A DNA stretch of 64,000 bases from Massilia violaceinigra (lineage in GTDB: Bacteria; Pseudomonadota; Gammaproteobacteria; Burkholderiales; Burkholderiaceae_D). The stretch spans positions 2,232,001 through 2,296,000 of the forward strand of contig NZ_CP024608.1 of assembly GCF_002752675.1 (NCBI RefSeq), in the 5' to 3' direction. Positions 63,446 through 64,000 of the stretch are shown here, one piece after another. The translations under genes and the position numbers were made by a program. The notes beneath the pieces were generated by a model, which saw only the letters and a program-made list of their open reading frames with translations, was not told the origin of the DNA and ran no database searches. Position 1 is the stretch's first letter. Each line of letters opens with the position of its first letter.

Positions 63446-63478
63446 GTTTGCAAACAGTTTAGCCGGGTTTTACTAAAC
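63446..63478. promoter_or_regulatory. LacI-type operator candidates (GTTTGCAAAC and GTTTAG...CTAAAC)
   Basis: GTTTGCAAAC (63446-63455) is a perfect palindrome, and GTTTAG with CTAAAC 10 bp apart lies at 63457-63478. Both lie in the 383-bp divergent region between lacI and the GH3 gene. Confidence 0.55.
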
Positions 63479-63554
63479 AGGGTCGCGCCGCCTGTTGCGC
63501 AACCGCCCAAGCGCGGCTCCCCGGGCGTAGCACCCTGCGCGAAGCCGTTCGCGT

Positions 63555-63575
63555 GTTTAGCGATCATGGCTAAAC
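63555..63575. promoter_or_regulatory. LacI-type operator candidate (GTTTAGC-N7-GCTAAAC)
   Basis: A perfect GTTTAGC/GCTAAAC inverted repeat with a 7-bp spacer. It shares the GTTTAG core with the site at 63457 and lies about 130 bp before the GH3 gene start. Confidence 0.6.
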
Positions 63576-63703
63576 ATGATCGAAAGCGCCACCTTTTGTT
63601 TGACCGGTCGACAGTCCGCATGCACACTCCCCTCATCCATATAAACCGGCCGGCGACCCTTTCCAGGCGCCGAGCAGGTAAATACAAAGAGGAGACACGC
63701 ACG

Positions 63704-64000
63704 ATGAGCACCCGCACGACCACCCTGATTAAACACGCCCTGGCCGTCGCCATCGCGGCCGCCCTGCCGCTGATTGCCGGCGCGGCCGAGGCGCCCATGC
63801 CGTGGATGAACCGCGCCCTCTCCGCCGACCAGCGCGCCACGCTGGTGCTCAAGGAAATGACGCAGGAAGAAAAACTGCAATGGGTGTACGGCTACTTCGG
63901 CTCGGACTTCGCACCCAAGAAAACCACCAAGATCGCGGCAGCCCTGCCGTCGTCGGCCGGCTATATTCCCGGCGTGCCGCGCCTCGGCCTGCCGGCGCTG
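63704..64000 (+). CDS. Glycoside hydrolase family 3 protein (beta-glucosidase-like), N-terminal part
   Basis: The first 99 residues: a signal peptide (LIKHALAVAIAAALPLIAGA), then ADQRATLVLKEMTQEEKLQW and the GH3 hallmark SSAGYIPGVPRLGLPAL. The protein is exported and would release sugars for the AGE and PfkB enzymes. AAGAGGAG precedes the ATG. The gene continues beyond the window. Confidence 0.9.
   Translation, partial: MSTRTTTLIKHALAVAIAAALPLIAGAAEAPMPWMNRALSADQRATLVLKEMTQEEKLQWVYGYFGSDFAPKKTTKIAAALPSSAGYIPGVPRLGLPAL

Overview
The window looks like a chromosomal segment of a high-GC betaproteobacterium, most likely Oxalobacteraceae (Massilia, Duganella or Janthinobacterium type). This is inferred from the cbpA-cbpM pair, TrmB, UppP and RecQ sequence types, two PEP-CTERM proteins and a GH3/AGE/PfkB/LacI sugar cluster. 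No search was run, so the genus is an inference.

Layout. 1-2953: host genes (CbpA C-terminus, CbpM, a PfpI-like protein, an FMN reductase, a DUF5063 protein). 3003-6558: a leftward blaI-blaR1-ampC operon with a perfect palindrome in front of blaI; the BlaR1-like sensor has Asn where class D-type domains have the SxxK lysine. 6559-9268: a scrap region with a relic of a small phage-type gene, a secreted YD-repeat protein with a candidate immunity gene, and repeated tRNA-like/terminator elements ending in a 26-bp tRNA/tmRNA 3'-end fragment. About 9.2-43.4 kb: a siphovirus-type prophage. It has a leftward integrase/excisionase and early genes, a CI-like repressor flanked by two operator regions, a Cro-like gene, replication genes (GIY-YIG protein, SF2 helicase, TOPRIM primase), a PEP-CTERM cargo gene beside an IS6-type transposase scrap, two or three candidate small RNA units, a Rha-type regulator, HNH and terminase genes, an HK97-type head module with an SGNH hydrolase, a tail module with a probable -1 frameshift, and a lysis cassette with nested Rz/Rz1. 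Six single-base homopolymer differences break or shift small phage-type genes; four of them lie within about 0.9 kb of the packaging module.

43.6-49.1 kb: a two-gene, translationally coupled RHS system ending in a GIY-YIG-like (Tox-URI2-type) toxin tip, followed by a candidate immunity gene. At 49.45 kb lies the 3' half of a tRNA-Gly(CCC), a likely attachment-site scar. 49.8-51.4 kb holds an unrecognised three-gene operon with a PIN-domain protein. 51.4-53.2 kb holds an S24 repressor, a divergent small HTH gene sharing a long inverted-repeat operator, and a holin-like protein.

53.3-64 kb: host genes again. These are trmB, a DUF418 membrane protein, a DMT exporter, an AraC regulator, uppP-recQ (recQ starts in a run of repeated ATG-containing 12-mers), and a carbohydrate locus. 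In that locus an AGE-family isomerase and a PfkB kinase lie downstream of a LacI regulator, whose gene diverges from a GH3 glycosidase across palindromic GTTTAGC operators.

The most interesting items are the unusual BlaR1 sensor, the PIN operon beside the tRNA scar, the RHS and secreted toxin loci on either side of the prophage, the promoter-terminator small RNA units in the prophage, and the SGNH hydrolase in the head module.
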